DNA of 64,000 nt from Coxiellaceae bacterium (GCA_029212925.1 JARGOB010000003.1:1-64000), one strand, 5' to 3'. Counted from the stretch's first letter, positions 47,457 to 56,153 are shown. Notes: generated from the sequence alone by a model not told the origin. Numbers and translations are program-made.

Positions 47457-48004
47457 ACCACATGATGAGCAGTATGACGATTGCAGATATTTGTATCGTC
47501 ATTGTTGTTGGTTTTTCGGTATTAATTAGTTTTCTGCGAGGCTTTGTTCGCGAAGCGATATCATTATGTGTTTGGGTGGTTGCCATCCTGTTGGGCTTAA
47601 AATATTCCAAGGGGCTGGGGACACTATTTTTATCCGGTGCTATTGATTCGCCAGATATTCGTTTTATTGTGATGTTTTTGGTGATTTTTATCGCCGTTAT
47701 GATTATCGGTATGATCATTAGTGCATTGTTGCGCGCGTTGATTGATAAAACCGGCCTCAGTCTGTTTGACCGTTTGATTGGTGTCTTGTTTGGTTTTGCG
47801 CGCGGTGTGTTGGTGGTGTCGATGGTGTTGATGTTTATTGGTATGAGTTCCTGGAAAAACCAAGAATGGGTGACGCAATCCTATTTAATTAAAACCATGC
47901 AGCCATTGGTGAAGTGGTTAGACAGTTATGTGCCCGATCGCGTGAGCAGGATGTCAGAATGGGTAGGTGAAAGACAGGCTAAATCAGAATCTGAATCAGA
48001 GTAG
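47453..48004 (+). CDS. cvpA: CvpA family membrane protein
   Basis: The protein has 183 residues and four likely transmembrane helices in the first 130 residues. The CvpA pattern includes LRGFVREAISLCVWVVA and DRLIGVLFGFARGVLVV. It is the colicin V production protein, whose role is in envelope maintenance and is not fully known. It overlaps dedD by four bases and precedes purF, as in E. coli. The tail is polar with many Glu and Ser. Confidence 0.92.
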   Translation: MNHMMSSMTIADICIVIVVGFSVLISFLRGFVREAISLCVWVVAILLGLKYSKGLGTLFLSGAIDSPDIRFIVMFLVIFIAVMIIGMIISALLRALIDKTGLSLFDRLIGVLFGFARGVLVVSMVLMFIGMSSWKNQEWVTQSYLIKTMQPLVKWLDSYVPDRVSRMSEWVGERQAKSESESE

Positions 48005-48013
48005 GATAATTTT

Positions 48014-49525
48014 ATGTGCGGTATTATTGGGGTAATTGCGCAACATGCTGTTAATCAAGATATATACGATGGTTTAACGATACTTCAGCATCGTGGTCAA
48101 GATGCGGCTGGTATTATGACATCCGATGATCGTCGAGTGTATTTACGTAAAGCCAATGGTTTGGTGCGTGACGTGATACGTAACAACCACATGCTACGCC
48201 TTAAAGGTAACATGGGCATTGGCCATGTGCGATATCCGACGGCTGGTTCGCAAAGTGCCCAAGAATCACAACCGTTTTATGTGAATTCACCGTATGGTTT
48301 GAGCTTGGTGCATAACGGCAATTTAACCAATACGGCACAATTGACCGATGATTTAATTAAATCCGATTTGCGTCATTTAAATACCGGGTCAGATTCTGAG
48401 GTTTTATTAAATGTATTTGCTCATGAGTTGCAAAATCATTGCGAACATGAGCTAACCACACAAATCGTGTTCGATACCATTCAACGTGTTAAACGGCGCA
48501 TTAAAGGTGCGTACTCTGTGATTGTGATGATTCAAAACTTTGGCTTGGTAGCGTTTCGTGATCCGCACGGTATTCGACCTTTAGTGTTTGGCGTGCGAGA
48601 AGGCGAGGCTGGGCAGGATGCAATGATTGCATCAGAAAGCATTTGCTTGGATGCGTTAGGCTTTAAATCACAGGGTGATGTGCTACCGGATCAGTCAATG
48701 ATTATAGCCTTGGATGGCAAGGTGCATCAACAGCAGTGCCCAACCGATGAAGCTTATACACCGTGTATTTTTGAATATATTTATCTAGCACGCCCGGATT
48801 CGATTATTGATGGTGTGTCTGCTTATCGTGCGCGTTGGAATATGGGTGAGAAGCTAGCAGAAAAAATTATGAAAGAAATGCCAGATCATGATATTGATGT
48901 GGTGATTCCGATTCCTGATACCTCACGCACATCAGCTATTCCTTTAGCGCATAAATTAGGATTGCGCTATTCAGAAGGGTTCGTTAAAAATCGCTACATC
49001 GGTCGTACGTTTATTATGCCGGGCCAAAGTGTGCGTAAGAAAACGGTAAAAATGAAATTGAATGCGATAGCGCAAGAGTTTGCCGGTAAAAATGTTTTAT
49101 TGGTTGATGACTCGATTGTGCGTGGCACGACATCGAAACAAATTATTCAAATGGCACGTGATGCTGGCGCGAAGAAAGTTTATTTCGCTTCGGCGGCACC
49201 GGAAGTGAGAAACCCTAATGTGTATGGTATCGATATGGCGAGTGCCAAAGAGCTGATAGCACATGGTCGCACGGCAGAACAGGTTGCAGAATTGATAGGT
49301 GCAGATGCGTTAATTTATCAAGACTTGTCGGATGTTTATGATGCCGTTAATGAAGCACGCAATGAGGGTGTTGAGGCGTATGGGCGCTTTGAAGATTCTA
49401 TTTTTACCGGTGACTATGTGACGGGTGATGTCGATCAAGCCTATCTCGATGCGGTGGAAGCTTTACGTAATGATAAAACCAAATCTAAGTATCAAGATGA
49501 TGCTGGTATGGTCGAGGAAATCTAA
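48014..49525 (+). CDS. purF: Amidophosphoribosyltransferase
   Basis: The protein has 503 residues, the standard length. The nucleophilic Cys is at residue 2 (MCGIIGV) and becomes the N-terminus after Met removal. The glutaminase half carries [18 protein letters not shown], and the phosphoribosyltransferase half carries [17 protein letters not shown]. It catalyses the first step of purine synthesis from PRPP and glutamine. AGGATAAT precedes the ATG. It closes the accD-to-purF operon. Confidence 0.97.
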   Translation: MCGIIGVIAQHAVNQDIYDGLTILQHRGQDAAGIMTSDDRRVYLRKANGLVRDVIRNNHMLRLKGNMGIGHVRYPTAGSQSAQESQPFYVNSPYGLSLVHNGNLTNTAQLTDDLIKSDLRHLNTGSDSEVLLNVFAHELQNHCEHELTTQIVFDTIQRVKRRIKGAYSVIVMIQNFGLVAFRDPHGIRPLVFGVREGEAGQDAMIASESICLDALGFKSQGDVLPDQSMIIALDGKVHQQQCPTDEAYTPCIFEYIYLARPDSIIDGVSAYRARWNMGEKLAEKIMKEMPDHDIDVVIPIPDTSRTSAIPLAHKLGLRYSEGFVKNRYIGRTFIMPGQSVRKKTVKMKLNAIAQEFAGKNVLLVDDSIVRGTTSKQIIQMARDAGAKKVYFASAAPEVRNPNVYGIDMASAKELIAHGRTAEQVAELIGADALIYQDLSDVYDAVNEARNEGVEAYGRFEDSIFTGDYVTGDVDQAYLDAVEALRNDKTKSKYQDDAGMVEEI

Positions 49526-50041
49526 CGAATAAGGCGGTTAATCAGTTATCAAATTCACTAATAGATAGTAATTAAAAATAAGCGTTTCAATTCTTTTTCT
49601 GATCTATATAAAATACACAATATTTTGGATGTAATCCTATGTAGAGGGGCTTGTTAGCCTATGGTAAATAGACGACAACATAATCAAATTTTTCTATGTA
49701 ATAACAATCGTCATAAATTTTCATGTTTTCATTGTTTTGATTCGCTCAAACATATAGAGTCACTTTTCAAGCCAAAGTGCAATTTACGCGACAATCACAA
49801 CTGGCGTTGTCATCACTGACTAAATAGTTGCAGTGAAATTTTGGTATCATCTGATTCATTGGCTCGTAAATATTTATTTAGCTCAGAAGCTGAATGAAAT
49901 TCATGTACTTACTCAACTATTCAAAGCATTACTGCGCGGTAATAGAACCCACCAATATTATTGTGCGCAATCAATGCTTTTCGTACACTATTTGCAGTTA
50001 ATTAATAATTAAATTCAACAGTAATCGAGTGGGTATGAAGC
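49526..50041. other. 516-bp AT-rich gap before the ankyrin gene
   Basis: This is the longest non-coding gap. It has high A+T and short oligo-A/T runs, and one possible small Cys/His-rich frame (49661-49819, listed separately). No repeat of the window families, tRNA or clear terminator was found. It is presumably a former insertion site or degraded gene. Confidence 0.4.
49661..49819 (+). CDS. Possible 52-residue Cys/His-rich protein
   Basis: ATG at 49661 with GAGGGG about 12 bases before it opens a frame of 52 codons to TGA 49817. It contains FSCFHCFDS, PKCNL and WRCHH, giving a CxxC-x-C-x-CHH spacing that could bind zinc. It may equally be a chance frame or remnant of a zinc-binding transposase end. 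No homologue is known to me. Confidence 0.2.
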   Translation: MVNRRQHNQIFLCNNNRHKFSCFHCFDSLKHIESLFKPKCNLRDNHNWRCHH

Positions 50042-51544
50042 ATGAGTACAGAACAAAAGCCAGCAGAAGGTAAATATCATCATAAAACTAACGCAGCGCA
50101 GTCATTTAATATAACAGTGCCACCGTTGAAGTTATTAGCCGCATTATCTTTTATCAATTCCGCTGCAAAACAACCTCCACAATCATCACAAGCGGATGAT
50201 GAGCAAAAAGATATTATTGCAGATGAAAGCCTATGGTATCTAGAAACAAAAGGCCGTAATGAAATAGAAGTTGTTTCTATAAATTCGGACAACGAGTTAG
50301 GAGAATATATCAACGATCTCACATATAAAGATGGGATGCTGCTGAGCTTTGAGGAAGCTTGTAGGCTAGGTAATGCAGGCATGATAAGTTACTACCTTAG
50401 TATGAAAAAATATGCGAAAAATACTATAAATAATTCTAATAATTTAATTCCTGCTGCAGGATATGGCTACACCAAAATCGTGGAATTACTGTTAGACAGA
50501 GGTGCTAATGTTAATGTAGAGAATGGTTTTGCGCTGATATGGGCTGCAGAACATGGTCATACCGAAACTGTTAAATTGCTGTTAGATAAAGGCGCTAATA
50601 TTCATGCATCGTCCGATTTAGCGCTGGTATGGGCTGCAAGTCATGGTCATACCGAGACCGTCAAATTACTGTTAGACAGAGGCGCCAATATTCACGCAAC
50701 GCATGATAGAGCGCTGAGCTGGGCAGCAGCACATGGTCATACCGAGACCGTCAAATTACTGTTAGACAGAGGTGCTAATGTTAAAGAAGAGTATGATGAT
50801 GCACTGAGAGAGGCTGCAATAAATGGCCACACCGAAACTGCGGAGTTACTGTTAGACAGGGGTGCTGATATTCATTCGGGTTATGATTTTAAGCTAATAC
50901 TCGCTGCAGAATATGGTCGTACCGAAACAGTTAAATTACTGTTAGACAGAGGTGCTAATGTTAATGCAGAGGATGATGAAGCGCTGAGATTGGCTGCAGA
51001 CTTTGGTCGTACCGAAACAGTTAAATTACTGTTAGACAGAGGTGCTAATGTTAATGCAGAGGATGATGAAGCGCTGAGATTGGCTGCAAAATTTGGTCAT
51101 ACCGAAACCGTGGAATTACTGTTAGACAGAGGTGCTAATGTTAATGCAAGGAATGGTTATGCGCTGTTGGATGCTGCAAAAAATGGTCATACCGAAACTG
51201 TTAAATTGCTGTTAGATAAAGGCGCTAATATTCATGCATCGTCTGATTTTGCGCTGGTATGGACTGCAAGTAATGGTCATACCGAGACCGTCAAATTACT
51301 GTTAGACAGAGGTGCTAATGTTAATGCAAAGGGTGATTATGCGCTGAGATTGGCTGCAGAATATGGTTGTACCGAAACCGTTAAATTACTGTTAGATAGA
51401 GGTGTTGATATTCATTCAAGTCATGGTTTTATGCTATTGTGCGCTAGAGACAATGGCCATACCGAAACCGTTCGTGTACTCAACGAGCACATAGAAAGCT
51501 TAGCTAATAAAGTCTCATCATTCTCTATGTGTACTATTTCATAG
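50042..51544 (+). CDS. Ankyrin protein with eleven 30-residue repeats
   Basis: The protein has 500 residues. Residues 142-471 are eleven complete repeats of 30 residues, each like GHTETVKLLLDRGANVNA followed by DDEALRLAA. A twelfth partial unit follows. Standard bacterial ankyrin repeats are 33 residues with a TPLH turn; here this part is shortened, a form I associate with giant viruses and some protist-associated bacteria. The first 130 residues are polar and helical with no known domain. No signal peptide. The tail ends in VSSFSMCTIS, and a second copy of this tail lies at 52.4 kb. Host-protein binding is inferred. Confidence 0.85.
   Translation: MSTEQKPAEGKYHHKTNAAQSFNITVPPLKLLAALSFINSAAKQPPQSSQADDEQKDIIADESLWYLETKGRNEIEVVSINSDNELGEYINDLTYKDGMLLSFEEACRLGNAGMISYYLSMKKYAKNTINNSNNLIPAAGYGYTKIVELLLDRGANVNVENGFALIWAAEHGHTETVKLLLDKGANIHASSDLALVWAASHGHTETVKLLLDRGANIHATHDRALSWAAAHGHTETVKLLLDRGANVKEEYDDALREAAINGHTETAELLLDRGADIHSGYDFKLILAAEYGRTETVKLLLDRGANVNAEDDEALRLAADFGRTETVKLLLDRGANVNAEDDEALRLAAKFGHTETVELLLDRGANVNARNGYALLDAAKNGHTETVKLLLDKGANIHASSDFALVWTASNGHTETVKLLLDRGANVNAKGDYALRLAAEYGCTETVKLLLDRGVDIHSSHGFMLLCARDNGHTETVRVLNEHIESLANKVSSFSMCTIS
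50465..51454 (+). repeat. Tandem 90-bp repeat array (11 copies) in the ankyrin gene
   Basis: Eleven consecutive 90-bp units, in frame, share the core ACTGTTAGACAGAGGTGCTA. Units six and seven (50915-51004 and 51005-51094) are nearly identical at DNA level, and units two and nine resemble each other, so the array has expanded recently by slippage or recombination. It is coding DNA, not a CRISPR array. Confidence 0.9.
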
Positions 51545-51667
51545 AGTTAACCGTGATAAATCCTTACAGCACTGTTAACTAGCCGCGCTATATAGCCCCT
51601 TGATATTTATGACTAATAAAAGCTACCAATTTTAAATGAGGGGTGGGGCGCTATATTCATTTTAATA

Positions 51668-51696
51668 TTGAAATATATCGAGTATCGGTATATAAT
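51668..51696 (+). promoter_or_regulatory. Sigma-70 promoter of the HigBA-type operon
   Basis: TTGAAA (51668-51673) and a perfect TATAAT (51691-51696) are 17 bp apart. The predicted transcription start is at or within about a base of the ATG at 51703, so the toxin message may be leaderless. Confidence 0.6.
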
Positions 51697-51702
51697 GTAA
51701 AT

Positions 51703-51993
51703 ATGATACGGAGCTTCAAATCAAAAATTGCTGAGGATATCTACAATGGCATTAATAGCAAAGTCAGTAGAAAAATCCCGAAAGAACTACACGCTAAAGT
51801 TGCAAGGTTATTTGACCAACTCAATGTAGCAACGTCGATTGATACGATGAAAATACCACCTAGCAATAATTTGGAGAAGCTTAAAGGAAACTATAAAACG
51901 TATTGGAGTATTCGAGTTAATAAGCAATGGCGTGTTATTTTTAAATGGGAAAACAATGAAGCTATTGATGTGGATGTATTAGACTATCACTAG
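51703..51993 (+). CDS. higB: HigB/RelE-type toxin
   Basis: The protein has 96 residues from the ATG at 51703. The pattern FKSKIAEDIYNG, then LARLFDQLNVATS-like helices (here VARLFDQLNVATSIDTMKIP), LEKLKGNYKTYWSIRVNKQWRVIFKW and DVDVLDYH is that of the HigB family; catalytic basic residues in the last strands are present. HigB is a ribosome-dependent mRNA interferase. It lies nine bases before higA, the toxin-first order typical of higBA. A longer frame from 51643 overlaps the promoter and is not preferred. Confidence 0.85.
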   Translation: MIRSFKSKIAEDIYNGINSKVSRKIPKELHAKVARLFDQLNVATSIDTMKIPPSNNLEKLKGNYKTYWSIRVNKQWRVIFKWENNEAIDVDVLDYH

Positions 51994-52002
51994 GAGAAAA
52001 CA

Positions 52003-52329
52003 ATGATACCAAAAAAAAGAGCACCAACACATCCTGGCGAAATGTTATTAAAAGAGTTCTTAGAGCCAATGGAAATCACTCAGAAGGATTTTGCTAAACA
52101 TCTAGGGTGGACATACGCCAGACTTAATGAAATTATCAATGGTCGCCGCGGTGTTAGCGCAGACTCTGCACTTGCATTCGCGGATGCTTTTAAAATGGAA
52201 GCTGAATTCTGGTTAAATTTACAAAGAGATTTTGATTTATGGCAAGCAGCTCAAGACCATAAAAAAGTTAAACCGTTCGCAAAGTTTTTAAGAATGGCTA
52301 AAGCCAATAGAGTCGCACATGCAACTTAA
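52003..52329 (+). CDS. higA: HigA-type antitoxin
   Basis: The protein has 108 residues of the HigA/VapI Xre type: RAPTHPGEMLLKEFLEPMEI, the helix-turn-helix QKDFAKHLGWTYARLNEIIN, GRRGVSADSALAFADAF and EFWLNLQRDFDLW are family hallmarks. It binds HigB and the operon's operator. AGGAGAAAACA before the ATG gives strong translation, as expected for an antitoxin. Directly after its stop comes an IS6-like inverted-repeat remnant and a duplicated ankyrin tail. Confidence 0.9.
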   Translation: MIPKKRAPTHPGEMLLKEFLEPMEITQKDFAKHLGWTYARLNEIINGRRGVSADSALAFADAFKMEAEFWLNLQRDFDLWQAAQDHKKVKPFAKFLRMAKANRVAHAT

Positions 52330-52331
52330 AA

Positions 52332-52345
52332 GGCTCCGTTGCAAA
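52332..52345. repeat. IS6-like terminal repeat remnant
   Basis: GGCTCCGTTGCAAA matches the intact element's GGCACTGTTGCAAA at 12 of 14 positions. No transposase or partner end was found nearby, so it is a possible scar of a lost element. Confidence 0.4.
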
Positions 52346-52399
52346 ATTATTTAGGAATATAAAGGGTTATGTCAAGATACAAGACGTGACGGAACCGTG

Positions 52400-52519
52400 A
52401 GATCGGCTGCAAAAAATGGCTACACCGAAACTGTTCAAGTCTTCAGAGAGCACATAGTAAACTTACCAGCTGTAGACGCTGATGAAGTCTCATCATTTTC
52501 TAAGTGTACTGTTTCATAG
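52400..52519 (+). pseudogene. Duplicated C-terminal fragment of an ankyrin gene
   Basis: Forty codons read RSAAKNGYTETVQVFREHIV, then a short linker and DEVSSFSKCTVS, with a stop TAG. They match the end of the 50-51.5 kb ankyrin protein (NGHTETVRVLNEHIES, KVSSFSMCTIS), with an insert of five or so residues. It has no start of its own. The higBA pair lies between the intact gene and this copy. Confidence 0.7.
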
Positions 52520-52597
52520 TCCATAGTTTTAAAATTACATCCTAAGCTGCGTAGAGAGTGAGGCGTAAGTGTAGGCTGTAAGCTCTCATGGTGATTG

Positions 52598-53263
52598 CTA
52601 TTTATAAGGGGTGAGCGTGGGTTCTTTTGCAGTCGCTAACTTTGCTTCTTGTTCTTTCATCAGTTGAAAAACCGCATGTTTTTCAGTGAATACGCCATAG
52701 CCGTGAAGTAAGTTGGTTTTTTGTTGTTTGGTAAGTTTAATTCTAAAGTCAACGCCATCCATGCCAGATGTGTAGCAACCGTAAAGATGTTGGTGAATAG
52801 TGTTCACTAACTTAGCGTTGTCATTGCTAGGTTTAAGCTGCGATACCAGTAGCAAGAAAACGCTAACAGCATGTTGCTTGGTGGCGGCTGTAAGCGCATC
52901 AGTTTCTGCCGGCTCGGGTGCTTTCTCTAGCAAGCCACCAAGTGCTTGCGCGGCTTGTAATAAGCTTTGCATGTGTTGAGTGATTTCGGCTTTTCTTTTC
53001 GCAGACGCTCTGGGGAATGCTTCGGCGAGTCTGTTGACTTGATCTGCGGTTTTAATATAAATGTGTTGTTGTTGGCTGGTGGCATCTAAATCTTCACCGG
53101 CCAGGCTGGTGTAATCAAAGCCACCCCTTCCAGTTCGTGTTGCAGCGGGTTTTGGTGCAGATAGTGGTTTTGGTGCGGGCGGCATTAAGGGTTGGAGTGC
53201 GTCATCATGTTCGGGCATAGCGTGGTATGGAGCGTCACTAGGATTGTGTTCAAATCTACGCAT
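52598..53263 (-). CDS. Hypothetical helical protein
   Basis: From the ATG at 53263 (GGGGG about nine bases upstream) the protein has 221 residues. The first 60 are Pro/Ala-rich and likely disordered; the remainder is predicted by eye to be helical (YIKTADQVNRLAEAF, ITQHMQSLLQAAQAL, QHAVSVFLLLVSQL). No signal peptide or known motif. It lies in an accessory region with ankyrin and GNAT-like genes and may be a translocated protein, but this cannot be shown. Confidence 0.6.
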   Translation of the reverse strand: MRRFEHNPSDAPYHAMPEHDDALQPLMPPAPKPLSAPKPAATRTGRGGFDYTSLAGEDLDATSQQQHIYIKTADQVNRLAEAFPRASAKRKAEITQHMQSLLQAAQALGGLLEKAPEPAETDALTAATKQHAVSVFLLLVSQLKPSNDNAKLVNTIHQHLYGCYTSGMDGVDFRIKLTKQQKTNLLHGYGVFTEKHAVFQLMKEQEAKLATAKEPTLTPYK

Positions 53264-53382
53264 TGTTAATACCCCCACAGTGTTAGTCAATGATTTTATG
53301 GGAGGCATTGTACCTGAGATTGGCAATAAAAAATACGGTTATAGAAATAACCGTATCATGAATGTTTAACTGTGGTTTTTAA

Positions 53383-53598
53383 TTAAGAGTGGTCGTGCTT
53401 GTGGTTTGAATGACCATTCAGTGGGCTAACGTGTTTGGTGATTAAATCCGGCGCGCACAGGTCAATATAGGCTTCTAATAAAAAGTAATTCATTGGGCTG
53501 CCCAGCCATTCGGCATTGATTTTGTCGTTAGCATGAGAAGCCATAATGATGAATTCGCTTTTGATAAGGTCTTGTTTTTGTTGATGACTGTGTTGCAT
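53383..53598 (-). CDS. Small hypothetical protein with His-rich tail
   Basis: The protein has 71 residues. GGAGAATCAA before the ATG is a good ribosome site, supporting that it is real. It ends in GHSNHKHDHS, a His/Asp cluster that could bind metal, and has no membrane segment. Function unknown. It is about 120 bases from the start of the minus-strand gene at 52598 and could share regulation with it. Confidence 0.5.
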   Translation of the reverse strand: MQHSHQQKQDLIKSEFIIMASHANDKINAEWLGSPMNYFLLEAYIDLCAPDLITKHVSPLNGHSNHKHDHS

Positions 53599-53784
53599 TT
53601 GATTCTCCAGCGGGTGCTTATAATACTTACCAGTATAGTGTAGATCCGCAAAAGGTAAGGAAATTGGTAAGTATCGACCTTGTTTGGTTTTGTCAGCTGA
53701 AGCCTATAATCGATTGATTAGCGTCGAAAATCTTTTGGCTTGATAATCCTCGTATGATATGGTGCTGGCCAATAAGCAACAGAG

Positions 53785-54669
53785 TTGGGTGGTCTGAATT
53801 TGTCTCGTCTTGATAATCAATTGGGTGTTATTTTACAGTCTATGCCTTGGATGGCGGTTGAAAGTATGCCGGCTGCGCTGCAGTCTTTTTTTGTGATCAA
53901 TCACGAGGCTAAAACAGGTTCCTCTCAGTCTCATCGGTTATTTTTCTACAAGCATCAGTTGATGGAGGGCAGTGATAGGTCGGTATTTGAGGCGGCAAAG
54001 TGTGGCGAAGACACGCTGTGTTTTTTTGTCGATTGCTATATTGGGCTGGGTCATTTGATTTGTGATTTTGCAATTTTACCTCTGTCTCAATTATCGATAT
54101 TACCCAGTAAAAAACGTTCAGGCGGAATGGTTTGTGAGGTGTTGGATGCGGATCACAACTCGCCGTCGAAGCCTGGTAGTAAACAGTTAGCGATGGCGAG
54201 AATTGCAGTGATGACTAATCCTGCGTCGCCACTTTATGGTGTTGACATTATTAGTGTCGGTATCCATCCTGACTTGCATGGTCATGGGGTGATGAGGTTT
54301 TTGCTTACCAACCTGTTACAAGCTATCTATGATGGTTATGGCGACTTGCCAGCTAGGGCTGATTGTGTGCATTTAGCCACAGCGCTTTATTTTGCTTTAG
54401 ACGACACTGAAAGAGTGCTGGTTTTGTCTAAGCCTCATGAGGGCGGTGCTTTGGATGGCTCCATGGAGCAGGCGAAGAGTCTATTGGATTTGTTGCGGTA
54501 TCATAAGGCGAGGCTAGGTGTTGTGCCGCGACCTGTGGTGTCGGTATCGGCGTTAACCGCCTCGATACTTATGCCATCGTCCACTACTGCCCCAGTGTTG
54601 CAGGCGACAAGGCAAGTGGCTGATAGCGCTGCTGCTGGAGCCTGTTCGGTACGTGGGCACATGGTGTGA
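53785..54669 (+). CDS. GNAT-like acetyltransferase-domain protein
   Basis: The protein has 294 residues (TTG at 53785; a second TTG at 53800 is better placed behind GGGTGG). The stretch IISVGIHPDLHGHGVMRFLL at about residues 150-170 fits GNAT motif A, where V-x-P-xx-Q/R-x-x-G-x-G binds the acetyl-CoA pyrophosphate, though the usual Gln/Arg is Leu-His. The preceding MARIAVMTNP looks like the strand before it. The C-terminal 60 residues are Ala/Pro/Ser-rich. An acyltransferase is likely; target unknown. A possible effector by context. Confidence 0.5.
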   Translation: MGGLNLSRLDNQLGVILQSMPWMAVESMPAALQSFFVINHEAKTGSSQSHRLFFYKHQLMEGSDRSVFEAAKCGEDTLCFFVDCYIGLGHLICDFAILPLSQLSILPSKKRSGGMVCEVLDADHNSPSKPGSKQLAMARIAVMTNPASPLYGVDIISVGIHPDLHGHGVMRFLLTNLLQAIYDGYGDLPARADCVHLATALYFALDDTERVLVLSKPHEGGALDGSMEQAKSLLDLLRYHKARLGVVPRPVVSVSALTASILMPSSTTAPVLQATRQVADSAAAGACSVRGHMV

Positions 54670-54729
54670 TTCTCGGGGTGTTGGTATGTCGGGCTGGTTT
54701 TACTGGTGGCTATTTGTTACAGTTCAGCG

Positions 54730-55707
54730 ATGAAAAATTACACTAAAAATCCTCGCCTGTCGGTAGCTCCTATGATGGATTGCACCGATAGGCATTATCG
54801 TCAGCTAATGCGCTGTATTACGCGGCATACGCTGTTATATACCGAAATGTTGACGGCCAAGGCGATCATTCATGGTGACCGTGATCATTTGTTGCAATAT
54901 GACCAGGTTGAGCATCCAGTAGCGCTGCAATTGGGTGGTAGCGATCCAGCTGAGCTAGCTATAGCGGCTAACATCGGTGAAAAAATGGGCTATGACGAGA
55001 TAAATCTTAATGTAGGCTGCCCGAGTGATCGCGTACAATCAGGGATGTTTGGTGCATGTTTACTGAAATTCCCAGAACTTGTGGTGAGTTGTATACAGTC
55101 GATGCGAGCGGCTGTCGATGTGCCGGTAACGATTAAAACGCGACTGGGTGTTGATGATATCGATAGTTATGACTATCTGGTGGATGTGATAGGCCAGTGG
55201 CAGCAGGCCGGCTGTGATAATTTTACTATCCATGCGCGTAAAGCCTGGCTTAAAGGGTTAAGCCCCCGCGAGAACCGTGAAGTGCCGCCGTTGCACTATG
55301 ATCGTGTCTATCAACTGAAGCAAGATTTCCCCGATTGTCATATCGGTATCAATGGTGGCATTAAAACCCTGGGCCAGGTTCGTGAACATTTACAGTGCGT
55401 TGATGAGGTGATGATAGGCCGTGAAGCGTACTCAAATCCCTATTTGTTTTCGTCAGTGGATAAAGAATTTTATAATGATAATCAAGAGATTGTAGGTTGC
55501 TTTGAGGTGGTTAGGCGTTACCTGCCTTATGTTGAGCATGAGCTTAAGCAAGGCACACGTTTAAGGCACTTGATCCGGCCACTGATTGGTTTATTTCAGG
55601 GTATGCCTGGTGCGCGCCAATGGCGCAGATACCTCAGTGAGCACGGTGGTGATGATGCGGCGGGCGCTCAAGTGATCGAAGCGGCCATGAACCCATTAGG
55701 CGCTTGA
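54730..55707 (+). CDS. dusA: tRNA-dihydrouridine synthase A
   Basis: From the ATG at 54730 the protein has 325 residues. It begins LSVAPMMDCTDRHYR and has NLNVGCPSDRVQSGMFGACLL, with the catalytic Cys in the segment GACLL, as in DusA. FMN-binding motifs occur further on (NGGIKTL, MIGREAY). It reduces uridines 20 and 20a in tRNA D-loops. rpmE follows after about 55 bases. Confidence 0.94.
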   Translation: MKNYTKNPRLSVAPMMDCTDRHYRQLMRCITRHTLLYTEMLTAKAIIHGDRDHLLQYDQVEHPVALQLGGSDPAELAIAANIGEKMGYDEINLNVGCPSDRVQSGMFGACLLKFPELVVSCIQSMRAAVDVPVTIKTRLGVDDIDSYDYLVDVIGQWQQAGCDNFTIHARKAWLKGLSPRENREVPPLHYDRVYQLKQDFPDCHIGINGGIKTLGQVREHLQCVDEVMIGREAYSNPYLFSSVDKEFYNDNQEIVGCFEVVRRYLPYVEHELKQGTRLRHLIRPLIGLFQGMPGARQWRRYLSEHGGDDAAGAQVIEAAMNPLGA

Positions 55708-55763
55708 TTTAATATGAGGTCTAAGCTATCATGCGCTCAAATTGAACGATAAGGAATACCCTA

Positions 55764-56012
55764 ATGCAAGCAGATATACATCCAGCTTACAACGAAATCA
55801 AAGTGACCTGCAGTTGCGGTCATTCTTTCGAAACACGCTCTACATTGAACAAAGAGCTACACCTCGATATTTGTTCTAAGTGCCATCCATTCTATACCGG
55901 TCAACAGAAAATGGTTGATACCGCTGGTCGTGTGGAACGCTTTAACAAGAAATACGGCAAAAAAGCGGCCGGTATCAAGAAAGCCGCTGAAAAGCCTGCT
56001 GAAGATTCTTAG
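55764..56012 (+). CDS. rpmE: 50S ribosomal protein L31
   Basis: The protein has 82 residues with the four zinc-binding Cys at 16, 18, 37 and 40 (CSC, CSKC), so it is the zinc-binding C+ type. [20 protein letters not shown] is the conserved core. The Lys/Ala-rich tail is slightly longer than that of E. coli L31 (70 residues). It is the last gene before a palindromic repeat region and converges with bolA. Confidence 0.95.
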   Translation: MQADIHPAYNEIKVTCSCGHSFETRSTLNKELHLDICSKCHPFYTGQQKMVDTAGRVERFNKKYGKKAAGIKKAAEKPAEDS

Positions 56013-56033
56013 TTTTCATTCAAATTTGATCCT

Positions 56034-56144
56034 GTCTTCCCGGACTTGATGTTGTCATTCCGGGGTTGGCGTTGTCATCCCGGACTTGATCCGGGATCCA
56101 GGTAATATTGTTTCTGGATCCCGGCTCGGGGGCCGGGATGACAA
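56034..56144. repeat. GTCATCCCGG-type palindromic repeat cluster
   Basis: One partial start (GTCTTCCCGG), then GTCATTCCGG and a full element: TTGTCATCCCGG (56072-56083) pairs with CCGGGATGACAA (56133-56144), with an inner GGGATCCAG / CTGGATCCC pair. A large double-hairpin can form. It lies between the convergent rpmE and bolA genes and could terminate both. Confidence 0.85.
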
Positions 56145-56153
56145 GCCCAGTGA

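Noticed and set aside
47630..47878. Minus-strand His/Asn-rich frame opposite cvpA
   Set aside because: An antisense shadow of the cvpA membrane helices; no ribosome site.
50465..51454. Regular 90-bp repeats considered as a CRISPR-like array
   Set aside because: The repeats are in frame and encode ankyrin units; there are no constant repeats with variable spacers and no cas genes.
51565..51580. GCACTGTT sequence left of higB, considered as a second IS6-type end
   Set aside because: Only eight bases match in the row, with the remaining positions different; chance is likely.
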